64,000 nucleotides of DNA, from assembly GCA_964036195.1 (NCBI GenBank), contig CAXIWS010000659.1, positions 1-64,000 of the forward strand. The letters run 5' to 3'. The translations under genes and the position numbers were made by a program. Origin of the DNA: Sphaerolaimus hirsutus. Lineage: Eukaryota > Nematoda > Chromadorea > Monhysterida > Sphaerolaimidae. Positions 35,558 through 47,700 of this stretch are shown here, piece after piece. Below the pieces are notes generated by a model. That model was not told where the DNA came from. It saw nothing but the letters and a program-made list of their open reading frames with translations, and made no database searches. The stretch's first letter is position 1, and the number at the start of each line of letters is the position of its first letter.

Positions 35558-35987
35558 CACTAGCGTGCAGAATAGTTGGGACTTTTTCGCTGCATGACTA
35601 ATGTTGCCAAAATTTCAATATTTCAAATGTACAAAACATTTGGATACCATAGGTGGGTATCCTGGGGTTTGTCTACACATGCCCGGGATGACCGCCCCTT
35701 GAGTTGCTATGTGCTTTGTGTGAGTAGTAAAATTGTTGCCCAATTTCTTCATGTTTCAGAATAGTTGGGATTTTGGGCCGTATCGACCCCATATCATGTA
35801 TGGTGGGTATCCAATTCCGACTTATCTCGGGATTGGGGGATTATTTGGAGGAAAATTTTTTCAGGTGTAGCCCCATCCCCAAACCCAAACATACTCGAAC
35901 AGTATCAAAATTGGGCGAGGTGCAAAAGAAGTGGAAGCAACAAAAAGTGTGGTGGACAAAAAGTCCCAACTATTCTGCACTGTAGTG
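35558..35987. repeat. TA-flanked element with GTGCAGAATAGTTGGGAC ends
   Basis: CACTAGCGTGCAGAATAGTT and its complement at 35956-35987 form about 30-bp inverted repeats flanked by TA. A third copy of the end motif (CAGAATAGTTGGGATTTTGG) lies internally at 35757. Tc1/mariner-like by TA target. Confidence 0.85.
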
Positions 35988-36354
35988 TAGTAATAAATCC
36001 AGTCAACAGCTAATTTGTAATTTAATGGTTCTTTTTGAACAGAGGCACCTGACATTCTAGTAATTACTTGGGTGTTTTATTAAGAAGCGCAGGTTTTGAT
36101 TATTTTTTTTGTTTGTAAATAACACGGGTACTGCTCATCGTAAATACATACACATTACTTGAATACCTAAAATATACAATGCTTCAAAATATGTAGGAAT
36201 TTATTTTAAGTCAGTTGTAAAATCGCTCAGCATTTGATTTTCCGTGGTAGAGGTTGGATAATTAATTATCAATATTTTGGTAAATGTATTAAAAAAGTTA
36301 AATATTTAACTGCTGTTAATACCTGAAAAAATGATCGTTCAATGTCACCAGTTG
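35988..36354. other. Intergenic DNA, nothing recognised
   Basis: AT-rich, no supported gene. Confidence 0.4.
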
Positions 36355-36559
36355 CAGTCCCGCACCTTGTAAATCATAATGTTAAGTGTGAAATGTCTGA
36401 TAAAGGTGTTGAGATGCAATTAAAAAGAAAATCTAGCTGGAGACTTTATTTACATCTTACAAGATATTTGATCATATTCCGCCATTCGAATATTCACGTG
36501 CCATAAATGATGACGTAGAATTTGACGTGTTCCATGTAATTTTACAGGGTCCGGGACTG
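36355..36559. repeat. Fold-back repeat with CAGTCCCGCACCTTGTAAA ends
   Basis: CAGTCCCGCACCTTGTAAA and TTTTACAGGGTCCGGGACTG are imperfect inverted ends; same type as 32683-32866. Confidence 0.6.
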
Positions 36560-37105
36560 GCCATCGTTAATGTTTTAATGTTCCATAAATTGTCAATGCT
36601 TTTGCTGTGAGATTCCTTGCTTTCACTGTAGAATCAATGCATGCATTTCAATATTGATTACTTTTCAGTGCATGAATTTGATTTTGGCCCATTGAAGTTC
36701 ACCAGTATTATTTATTTTGAATTTATCTATTGTGAGATAAAGCCACGTTATTCACCCATGTTCGTTTTCTGTATGAAGAACACCTTTGTCATTCGCTGCC
36801 CTGGGATATATCTGTTTAAATTGATTTTTTTTGTCCAAAGCGCTCGAATGTTACTTCATTTTTCGAATTTTTTTTTGCATTTTATGTGCGAAAAGTGCGA
36901 TAATGGAAATGAACGTTGCACGCGCACCTGTTCAGAATTGAATCTATATATTTGCAATGATTTCACTGCGTGTTGCCTTTTATGCCAATGTGTCACTGTA
37001 TTCAAGTGTAGTGATGGGAAGGCACCGGTGCCCCCCTCCCGGTGCTGGTGCTTTGAACCATGGTTGTTAAGACGTTTATACGTATACTCGAATACTGCGT
37101 AAATA

Positions 37106-37661
37106 CAGGGGTGGGCATCTTCAGTTACCGCTGGAAAAACGCGATAGCTTGAGCTACAGTTGAGCTATCACAATGAAATTTTCACACAATAGAGTAGACT
37201 CCATAGGACACCTATGCTGAAGTTTCCATCCCAAACGGCCACATTTTGGGTGAGTTGTGGAACACACAGTTTTTAGTGTAATTTTGTGACTTCACCCCCC
37301 TTATCTCGGGACTGGGGGACTATTCGAGTAAAAAAAGAATTTGGTAGTAGGCGCGACCACAACATACTCAAAGGGCATCAAAATCGGCCGATGTACGACA
37401 GAATGGGACGACACCAACGACCGATGCCCCCCCCCCCTCAAATGCCACCCTCGATTTATCCTATGGGTGACGCCAAGTCACAAAATTACACTAAAAACCG
37501 TGTGTTCCACAACTCACCCAAAATGTGGCCGTTTGGGTTGCAAACTTCAGAATAGGTGTCCTATGGAGTCTACTCCATTGTGTTAAAATTTCATTCTGAT
37601 AGCTCAACCGTAGCTCAATCTATCGCATTTTCCCAGCGGTAACTGAAGATGCCCACCCCTG
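37106..37661. repeat. TA-flanked palindromic MITE, CAGGGGTGGGCATCTTC tips
   Basis: CAGGGGTGGGCATCTTCAGT at the left and its complement at the right start arms of about 210 bases, flanked by TA on both sides. The arms share TGAGCTATCA, GTCCTATGGAGTCTACT and ACATTTTGGGTGAGTTGTGG in inverse. The tip resembles hAT tips, but octamers beside it do not match, so TA is preferred. Confidence 0.88.
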
Positions 37662-37889
37662 TATGTTTACGTTTCTCCCGAAAAAAATCTGGTACTCACT
37701 CGCCCATGTACAGAGAACGTATTTCAGATAGGCTTTAATATCGGCTTTTTCAAGGTATAAATAGAAAAAAGGGAGAAAAAGCTGAAAATAGAGGCAAATC
37801 ATCAATGACATCATTCCAGGAACAAAATTAACCTCGTGGGACAGCTTTTGTGTCGACCCCCATCAAATCATCTCCATGGGTCAATGTTG

Positions 37890-37973
37890 TTGATGGCCAA
37901 TTAACCCACCCCCCTCAAATTTTGATGGCAAAATAATAAACCCCCATGGGGGTATTTTGAGGTAATATGGTAT
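37890..37973. repeat. Fragment of a CCGTATTT-family element
   Basis: CCCCCCTCAAATTTTGATGG followed by GGGGGTATTTTGAGGTAATA and TGGTA resembles the right end of the CCGTATTT elements, with substitutions and no left end. Confidence 0.5.
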
Positions 37974-38107
37974 GTTTACTTTCAGTTAAGTTCAGTACTT
38001 TTAACAACTTTGCTTTCAACTCAGAATAGCACAAGTGGTTGTGTGGGCCTTTAGTTCCTAGCAGAGGCAATGTAAAACTTGAAAGGCACCGAAGGGGCAC
38101 CAGTGGC

Positions 38108-38574
38108 CAGGGCCCTTGTGGGGGCTGGATAGATAGCAAATCGCTCCTCCAGAGGGATAGATAGCTGAAAATTTTTCTGGTGGCGGCTCATGGTGGCAAA
38201 ATATGTGGGCTTTTTCAGTGCATAGAAGGCAGAAAGACGAAAAAATTGCTAATAATCAGTTAAAAGTGGCTAAAAGTAGGTTTAAAATGGCTAAAAACAG
38301 GCATATAATCATGCGTATAGACGGAGAGCGGGAGGTGAAAAACTATAAAAAGGTGCGAAAATTAGTGATTTTGAGTGAAAATTGGGGCAAAATTTCTCAA
38401 AAACCACTCCAGATAGATAGATAGCTGAGAGATTTGGGGGGGAGGGGTCTTTGGGGGTAGTAGCCTAAATTTTTGCCTCGGGGTAGAGAGATAGCTGAGC
38501 TGCCTCCGGGGTAGATAGCTGGCTGATTTGGGGGCGGGCAGCCCCCCCAGCCCCCCCCCTCTAGGAGACCCCTG
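38108..38574. repeat. hAT-like MITE, CAGGGGTCTCC family, reverse orientation
   Basis: The left end CAGGGCCC and right end GGAGACCCCTG are flanked by a perfect duplication CCAGTGGC (38100-38107 and 38575-38582). GATAGATAGCTGA words and the GTTTAAAATGGCTAAAAACA core identify the family. Confidence 0.92.
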
Positions 38575-38992
38575 CCAGTGGCCTAAGATTTAGGAAAGCA
38601 GATGTGCCCTGCAAAGGGCAGAGGGCGGCCTGTATGCCCGACACACCCAACAAATGCAGATGAATCTATATAATGATTGATTTCCACACAAATTTGATTG
38701 ACTTGATTGCTGTGCCATTGACTCCCCATACTGGGTGTCAAGTAGTTTTGGTGTCAGCTTGATTTTGATTCAATTTAGGATGCAGAACAATTTTGAGTGT
38801 ACATGCTGTAATGTCGGGTTTCTTAGTATCTCAACTGGGGCCATTGCTTTTCATTAATATTTTAGTTGGTGGAATGCGAAACCGTGTCCAAATGCTCATG
38901 AGTCATGACAGTATTGATTCCTTTTTAACATTGCAGCATGTGCACTTGAAAAGTGTCCTGTGGCCTAAATTGAACGGAAATCGAGTTGACAC

Positions 38993-39626
38993 CAGAGTTG
39001 CGAAAACGTATTTACGTTTACCCAAAATACCCGGTTATTCGGGTATTTATACTTACGTTTACGTTTACGCTTTCCAAAAATACCTTTACGCTTTGTTACG
39101 TTTTCCTGGCACAATTACCCGGGTACCAGAGAAAACGTAAAATTATGCTACACGGAAGCATATTGTTTGACAAATGTAGTGTATTATGATGAGTTCAACA
39201 TGTTCTAATGTTGAGGAGTCCTAATTCCGCAATTGGAGAACTCAAACACCAATTTGTAAGTGAAAAGTAAAAAGTTGAAGGAAAGTATTTTTGTGAGAAC
39301 TGAAATGCAAAAAAAAGTCAAAGATATTTTTAGTGTTTTCTCATGACTGCCATTTGTCTTTTAACTTGCCATTTCACATACAGATTTACTTTTCTTTCAA
39401 TTATTACTTGCCATTCAACTTGCCATTACTTCTCAACCATAAATTTTTTTAGTTCTCCTGTTACGGAATTCGCACCTTATGGCCCTACACCCACTAGTTG
39501 ACAACGACGAAAAATGTCAACTCCAATCCCAATTCAATACGTTTTAGTATTTATACTTTTGATTTGGAAAAGGTATTTACGTTTACGTTTACGTTTTCCA
39601 AAAATACCGGTATTTGTACAACTCTG
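38993..39626. repeat. hAT-like MITE, CAGAGTTG tips, TTTACG words
   Basis: The tips CAGAGTTGCGAAAACGTATT and TTTGTACAACTCTG have flanks GTTGACAC and GATGACAC (7 of 8). Subterminal words are CGTTTACGTTTACG and CCCGGGTA. Confidence 0.85.
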
Positions 39627-39820
39627 GATGACACTGAAACCAGTTGACATCCAGTGTGTTTGGCACCATTAGACTGCACTTTTTGCCGGTGCACCAAGGT
39701 GCCTGGTGCCATTTTATGGAATGGCACCGGTGCGGTCCGGTGCCAAATTTTTTGGTGCTTTTTCCACCGCTATGTAATGTGACCTGTTACGTGTCCCCAA
39801 GAAAAGAAATATTTTTATTA

Positions 39821-40585
39821 GACAGCGTTCACACTGTGAAACTGTGACGACAAAAAATGCGATTTTTCAGCCATTGTTGTGCGATACATACGAAATATTT
39901 TTCATGTGTGAAGCCTCAATCGATCATGACTTGATCAGCCCCACTGCCTGAGACAAACATAAAATAAAGTGTGATCTAGTGTGCATGAACACACAATCTA
40001 TATACCGTATTTCCTCGAAATACCCCCCCCCTCGAAATACCCCCCCTCAAAATGGACACTATGAACTTATAAACCCCCCCTCGAAATACCCCCCCCAAAT
40101 TTAGTGTATAGTGAACGTAAATGACAAAGGCTGCGGTTTGTCATCTGGGTAATGCAAAACACACGTTAAAAACGATGACTCTGTTATGTGAGAACAGTGA
40201 TTATACGTCTACACACTTATACAAGTCTTTAGAGTCTTATAAATGGCGATTTTTGTTGCATTTTCGACGTCTGCGTACGTTTCAGACGACAATTTAGTAC
40301 TTGGTTTTCAAAAAATTTCTGGCGAAATAATAAACCCCCCCCCTCGAAATACCCCCCCCCTCGTTTAACCCCCCCTCAAAATTCTCACTCTGAAACAATA
40401 AACCCCCCGGGGGTATTTCGAGGAAATACGGTAGGTAGGTAATTTGATATTTGTCTTAGGCAGTGGGGCTGATCAAGTTATGATCGATTGAGGCTTCACA
40501 CATGTAAAATATTTCATATGCATCCAACAAAAATGGCTGAAAAAATGCATTTTTGTCGTCACAGTTTCACAGTGTGAAAGGCGCC
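39821..40585. repeat. TA-flanked element with TCACACTGTGAAACTGTGAC ends, split by another
   Basis: GTTCACACTGTGAAACTGTG and its complement CACAGTTTCACAGTGTGAA start inverted arms of about 150 bases (CAATCGATCATGACTTGATC against its inverse). TA flanks both ends. A CCGTATTT element (40005-40431) sits in the middle. Confidence 0.85.
40005..40431. repeat. TA-flanked CCGTATTTCCTCGAAATA element, nested
   Basis: Ends CCGTATTTCCTCGAAATACC and TATTTCGAGGAAATACGG, flanked by TA. Near-identical core to 35023-35431 (GACGTCTGCGTACGT, AACGATGACTCTGTTATGTG). Confidence 0.92.
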
Positions 40586-41704
40586 TAATAAAAAGTTAGT
40601 CATGGTGAGTTCAATATTTATAAAAATAGTTCTAATTTTTCATTGATTTTCCTGTCAATGGCAGGTTTTCCAAATGCAGTGACGGTGCACACTTGTTGAC
40701 AACGGAAAATTGCCAATATGGTAAATCAAATTTCAACACATTTGAATTTGCCAGAATGGATCATTTTCATCGACATCTGCGGCAGTTGACGGACTCCTTA
40801 TTTCGGTAAACTGAAATGTGTTTGAAAAAATCTGCTTTGCGAGTATCGGTTGTCAACTGTATGACCATTGCGTAAGGCGATCTGAAATTTTACTCGGCTA
40901 TTTCGGCTTATTGTGCTATGCCTACGCACTAGTTTACTACCAAAATTTGGAAAATTTAGTTAACTGGAATGAGTCGTGGTTTATCTCCGTCAACTGAACT
41001 TGACGTACATCTCTTCTCATCCACTGAGACATTTCCTGCGGAATATCGTGGTCAAAAGTTCGCTATCCATTTAGGAAGTCCCTGTACGATGACTTGGGAA
41101 CTTGCCAAATTTTTTGACCTTGCTCTAAATCAAAATAAAGTAAAAATAGGTATATAACCACATATATACAAAAAATAGCGATTATGAAGATGAAAATTAG
41201 CAAAATGGAACATATTTTAGCGATTTTGCGCAAAATATTAGAGAAACATCGCTCAGACTTGGAGATCAGTCAAATCGCTTGTGTAAGTTGCCACTGGAAC
41301 AAGTCATCATAAGTGACCCGATCCTTTATTTACTCGGGCCTGTTCGATTTTGTAATTCGCGTCCGAGTTGTTTGGCACCTGGCGCCGTTGCGTATGTGCA
41401 GTCGGAAAAATAAATAAAATTGTGCGTGTAAAAAAAGTGACATTTCATGGGTTGCCTTCGTGAATGTGAGGGTCACTTTTTATTGGAACACGTGCGTTAA
41501 AGTAAACTTCGATCCCTCGTAATTTTTTCCCTCGCCGAAATCTATTCCCAAATCCCAACTTTCCGCAGCCATCGACGCCGATTTTCAACCGTCCGTCGAT
41601 TTCTCGTTCTACAAAAACACCTCTCAGCCATCGGTCGATCGTAAAGTGCTCTTTTTCAAAACTACACTTTAAAAAGTGACGCGAAAAGTGGCAAAAAGCG
41701 AAAA
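40586..41704. promoter_or_regulatory. Upstream region of the AP-2 alpha gene
   Basis: No supported upstream coding exon. The segment nearest the start codon (41500-41704) is GC-richer than the rest and probably carries promoter and 5'UTR, but I can point to no specific core element. An ATAGGTATATAACCACATAT string at 41147 resembles the core of the CTATCTATC MITEs. Confidence 0.4.
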
Positions 41705-44700
41705 ATGCCCGCGGTGAAGGGCGACGGCATGCGCGGCTTGGCCGTGTTCATATCGGATATTAGAAATTGCAAGAGTAAGGAGGCTGAATTGAAGCGGATT
41801 AATAAGGAGTTGGCGAATATCAGATCCAAGTTTAAAGGTTGGTAGTTTGTTTTTTGATTGACGATTTTGGTTTGTCGGCTGAGTGTTTTCGTTGTAGGGG
41901 CTCTGAATATTATATTTTGTTGTCTGTGTTCGAATTTACCTGAAAAAGTGCTCTGTGTGCGGTGTCAGACGCGATGGCTCCACACTAGTTCACGGCCGAA
42001 ATTTCGGGAACTCATAAGTCGGCTTTGGGCGCATTCGAGTTAACTGGTGTGAGGAATCGGTCTACTACCGTTCGTAGGAAATTTATTGTTTTATTACATT
42101 TCTAGGTTTCGGAAATTGCGGCCAAAAATAATCGTGTGGACTTTTCCGTGGATGTTCAATTTTTCCAGCTATAAAACTTTTCGATGAGAAAAAATGATCC
42201 ATTTATATCGCCTATCAACACCCATATTTATCGCAGGTGAAAAGACTTTAGATGGGTACCAAAAGAAAAAGTACGTGTGCAAGTTGCTGTTTATATTTCT
42301 GCTCGGACACGACATTGATTTTGGACACATGGAGGCGGTCAATTTGCTGTCGTCGAACAAGTACACCGAAAAACAGATTGTGAGTTTCATTCATTTTCAC
42401 GCGCGGCACGATTTTGTTCTTTTTTGGCGCGAGCACATTTCTTGAATGATGGGGCAGCTGCACCGCCAGTCTGGAAACCACTCCGAGGCTGGTGCCAAAT
42501 TCTGAATTAACAGTGGCTCAGGGACAGTGGCTCAGGGAGGAAGAGTGGTCCCGGGGATCGAACCCAGGACCTCTCGCGCGGTAAGCGCGAGCACTTCCAC
42601 CTGAGCCACCGCTCAGTTAACAGACTTGCTGTTAACTGAGCTTTAGTAGAGAAACCGTGCGCGGGCAGTCTTAATTATGTGACTGCCACGCATGCACGTG
42701 CACCCCCCCACCCCAAATGTATTTTTTTCCGCAGATAAACGTATTTGGTTTATTTATTGAATGTATATTTAGATCCACAGTGTAAACGTACGCACGTCAG
42801 CGACCCCTGGCGTGCGTATATGCCGCAACAACCCCCCGCACCACCCCCCCCCCCCCCCCAAGTTTATTTCTTTCCGCAGATTACTGCATGTACGCACGTC
42901 AGCGACCCCTGGCGGGTGTATATGCCGGAACAACTCCCCCAAACCCCCCAAACGACCCCTAGTGTGTGTTAATACAGTGTGTAATGATAATGATATGGTA
43001 ATGATTTTAAATTGACGACGTCATGTTGCCTCAGCGACTTATGGCGTCGTCGATATGTGAATTACAAACTTATACACCATGTGTACAAGTGTCAGCCCCC
43101 TGCGTGAAAAAGAAAAGAAACCACGCCAACCCCCCCGATATTTTGGTCAGTCCCGCCGTACTATCGCCGAATGATGGATTTTAAAATTGAGAAAAACTCT
43201 GCAAATGTAAGAGTCTGATTCCAATTTGCATTTTCTACAACCCATTTTTCAACCGCAACTCACTATGACTCCAAAAAAGATTGAACCTTAGCTTTAGTTA
43301 ATCCATACCATGAAAATTCGGATCGCAGTCCAGAAAAACCATACTATACAAGTTCCCAACCCGACAAATTGGGTTGCCCGACAAAAACAACAACAAAAAA
43401 ACAACCCGACACATTTACCCCCCCCCCCCCCACCAGGGCTACCTATTCATCTCCGTTCTGGTGGGCGGCGGCAGCGACCTGACCAAACTAGTTGTCCAAT
43501 CAGTTCGCAACGATTTGGCCTCTAGGAACCCAGTGCACGTGAACTTGGCCCTGCAATGTATCGCTAATATAGGCGGCAGGGAAATGGCTGATGCTTTTGC
43601 TGCTGAACTGCCTAGGTTGTTGGTGTCTGGGGATACGATTGACTTTGTTAAGCAGGTGAGTGGGCGGAGTTTGGGCGGTTTTTGTTCCGTTTTGGGTTGT
43701 TCTTGAATTGGCGACCGTTTTGTGGCTCTAGGCAGTAGTTTGCGGCTGAAATTTCGATTAAGCGAATGAAAAGTGTCCTATTCGGCAATGTGGGGTGCTG
43801 AAGGATTCTTGTGCCCAACACGCGCGGCGTCTGACGTTATTAGGGTTGGCCGATGTTTTTTTTAAAAAAAACATGACGTCCGAAATGTTTTTTTAAATAA
43901 AAAACATCGGCCGAAATTTTTAGTACTGAGCACTAGGTATTTTGCAAAATTTTTGCGCGCAAGTGCGCAATTTTACACACAAATTGACATTGGTGGTTGT
44001 TTTCATTGGTTTTGTGGCATTTTTAGTATCAAAGTATCCATTTCTATGTGCTACCATGGGTTAATAAGCCGTTATGTTGCTGTAGTATATAATATTGAGG
44101 TAATGTGCTTCCATGTACCTCCACAGTGTGTAACTCCACAAAGTAACAACCTCCTTTTATAACCTTGTTTCATCACTATTTCATGCCAAACTTTACCTGA
44201 AGTCACGAACATTCGACTATAAGGCGATATACGAACGATATGTCGATGAAAAATGGATATTTTTGACACAAATCACCACTTAATACCATATAATGGGTAT
44301 TATAATCATTTAACCACATAATGCTATCCCATGGCTCCACAGACATTATATGGTCATATATAACATCACAGAGTATTGCCACTGTCTGATATACCTATAT
44401 ATGTTGACACAAGGTGATATCTGGGAGCTTTTAAAGAAAACGTTTTTTATTAAAAAACGTTTTTTTTTTAAAAAAACATCGAGTTAAAAAAAAACGTTTT
44501 TTTCCAACCCTGTACGTTATAATTGAATTTGGGCCCTCCAAATTATGGCCGTACGTTGTACGATGTTAATGAGCGATGGCCGTAGATTTGCCGGGGTGGT
44601 AAACGGTACGGATTTGCGGTATACGGTACGGTACGGTGAATCTCGGCAATTCCGCCACGGTACGGTAAATTTTTAAAATTTCGGTAAACGGTACGTTACG

Positions 44701-47700
44701 GTGAATTTTGCACATTTGCGGTACCGGTACGGTAAATTCTGCCACCCCAGGCCAAGTCGGTGTTCTGTTACGGACACTCCTATTTTCCCAAAAGGTCACT
44801 GTTTATGGAAACTTGCAAGTGGGGCGCCATACACGCGCCTTACCCCCTTTAAAACCAGCCCCCTGTAACCCCCCCACTTCTTCCAGTCGGCCGCCCTATG
44901 CCTCCTACGAGTGTTCCGCTCGTTCGCCGACTTCGTGCCCGCCGCCGACTACGCCAGCAGGATCGTGCACCTGCTCAACGACCAGCACATGGGCGTGGTC
45001 ACGGCCGCGTGCAGTTTAATTGATGCCCTTGCCAAAAAGTACCCAGTGGAGTATAAGGGCGCTGTGAGCTTGGCTATTAGTAGGCTGAGTAGGGTGAGTA
45101 CTTTTTGGGTACTTTCGGAGGGTGAGTATTTTTGGGGGTGTTTGGTGGGGTTAGTTTTTTGGGGGTATTTATTTGCGTAGGGCGAGTAATTTGAGTATTT
45201 ATTTGGGTATTGTGAGTTTTTTGGTAAGCGGACAGAGAGCATAACCTGAAGCGAGGGGATGGAAAGCGAAAATATATATTTAGTTTGTCGATTGGTGCAC
45301 AGACTGCGGCGTTTGAGCTAAAAAAGATTATCGTGGTCATTGAATTGTCCTGAAATAGGCTTTCCTAGGTCAATGTTTTTTAAAGCATAAGTGTTGCTGC
45401 TAGGGTTGGCCTATGTTTTATTTTAAACGTTTAAAAAAAAACATGACGTCCGAAATGTTGTTTTTTTTAAAAAACAATGGCCGACATTTTTAGTACTGAG
45501 CACTAGGTATTTTGCAAAATTTTTGCGCGCAAGCGCGCAATTTCACACACAAATTGACATTGGTGGTTGTTTTCATTGGTTTTGTGGCATTTTTAGTATC
45601 AAAGTATCCATTTCTATGTGCTACCATGGGTTAATAAGCCATATGTTGCTGTAGTATATAAAATTGAGGTAATGTGCTTCCATGTACCTCCACAGTGTGT
45701 AACTTCACTCCCAAAGTAACAACCTCCTTTTATAACCTTGTTTCATCACTATTCCATGCCAAACTTTACCTTAAGTCACGAACATTCCACTATAAGGCGA
45801 TATACGAACGATATGTCGACGAAAAATGGATATTTTTGACACAAATCACCACTTATAATGCTATCCCATGGCTCCACAGACATTATATGGTCATATATAA
45901 CATCAAAGAGTATTGCCACTGTCTGATATACCTATATATGTTGACACAAGTTCATATCTGGGAGCTTTTAAAAAAACAAAGTTTTTTATCAAAAAAACAC
46001 GTTTTTAAAAAAAAAACATCGAGTTAAAAAAAACGTTTTTTTTCCAACCCTAGTTGCTGCTGATATGCGTTGTTTTTTCCCCGGTGCCCAACGCGAAAAT
46101 AAGAAAATCGACATTGTTATTTATACATTGTCTTGTAAATTTTCCTTGTAATTACGTTCTGAATATTTGTGTACATGAACAATACCAAAACGGGACCGAT
46201 TCTCACATGTAAAGATCGACTTTTTTCCCCTTCAGAAATCCGTCTAAGCCGTTCAGAAAGCCCAAGATGGCTTTTTAACACATACACACGTAAATACGTA
46301 TCCACTCTAGGCAAGGCAAGTACATGCATCAAGCGCACTTTGAACATGGCTGCAAGATTCAATACTTCAGCGCCAATGAAACTTTTTCACGGCGGCTGCA
46401 CTACGCCCGCTTCCCATGTACATGTACGGTGCACTGCGCATGCACACATTTATGTACGCAAGTACACGGATGTATTTACGTACATTTTACGTGCTTGTAA
46501 AAATTTACCTTAAATGGTAAATATACAACGTTCGAAACGTCAGTTCGAATGAATTTTGGTGTTTTATGAAAATTTGTGGGAATCCCTTGCTGTCCACGCA
46601 GCCAATAAACTGCCCCCCTGTTTTTAACGTACAAATCCCTGTGAAGGGATAGGGTTCACATTGCGGATTGACTTTTCGGGATCGGGCTTGGTATTTTGAA
46701 TTTCCGTGATCGGGATTGGGGTTACGGGATCGGGATTGTTTTATTTATATTTTGGCGTACAAAGTGAAATTTATTTTTTATGTACACGATCATCTGTTAT
46801 CCACTTCATTGGCCCAACACAAATGTCAACTGGTTCCGTTCCTAATTCAAAGATTGCGTTTGAACGTCGTTCGTCCACTCGTCAGGAAGCTTTGAATCGG
46901 GATCGGCACCAGTTGACATTTGGTGTCGATGTCAACTAGCGTGTGTGAGCCCATTAATCTGTATCCATTTCATTTTTCAGATAGTGACGTCAGTGTATAC
47001 GGATCTGCAAGACTACACGTACTATTTCGTGCCCGGCCCCTGGTTGTCAGTGAAGTTGCTTCGATTGTTGCAAAACTACCCTGCACCAGGTGTTTTACCC
47101 TTTCAGTTTTGAGTGCATGAAATTTGTAAAGTTGGTTCAAATAGCCTTTCGATAAAAGTGTGTGGTAAGGGGTATCAGATTAAGGTAGAGTAGCCGACAG
47201 GGCCGTATCCAGGGGGGGGGCGGGGGGGGGCTGCAGCCCCCCCCCCCTCCCGGGGCGAGACCAGAAACTGACCAGAAAATGCGACTTTTTCAACGTCAGC
47301 GTAAAAAATTTTGCGCGTAAGCGCGCATTCTTCACCAGATATAAGGTATTCTCATCAGATTTGCTCCAAGTGGCCGCAAATCATTAAAAATGTTGTGCTT
47401 TTTGCTGTTTTGTATATATATTTACATACATATACAGCGTTCCATGGCGTTGACGCCAACGCCAATGGCGCCATGGCGTGGCGCCTACTAATGGCGCCAG
47501 CGCCATGGCGCCATTCCGCCACTATTTAGCTAAAATTTTAGGGGGGGCTGAGCCCCCCCCCCCTCGCCGGGCTCCGTAAACAAGCAGCCCCCCCCGCTCA
47601 AAAATCCTGGATACGTCCCTGGTAGCCGAGAAGTTTCCCATCAGCGTGGATATTTTCAACGGGGTTGGTAAAAAATCTTCAAATAAAAAAATGAATTGAT

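Noticed and set aside
36641-37102. 153-codon plus-strand frame rich in Cys and Phe
   Set aside because: No splice context, no recognisable domain, AT-rich intergenic sequence; a long chance frame is more likely.
37106-37661. hAT assignment from the CAGGGGTGGGC tip
   Set aside because: The octamers on the two sides do not match, whereas TA flanks both ends; kept as a TA-target palindrome.
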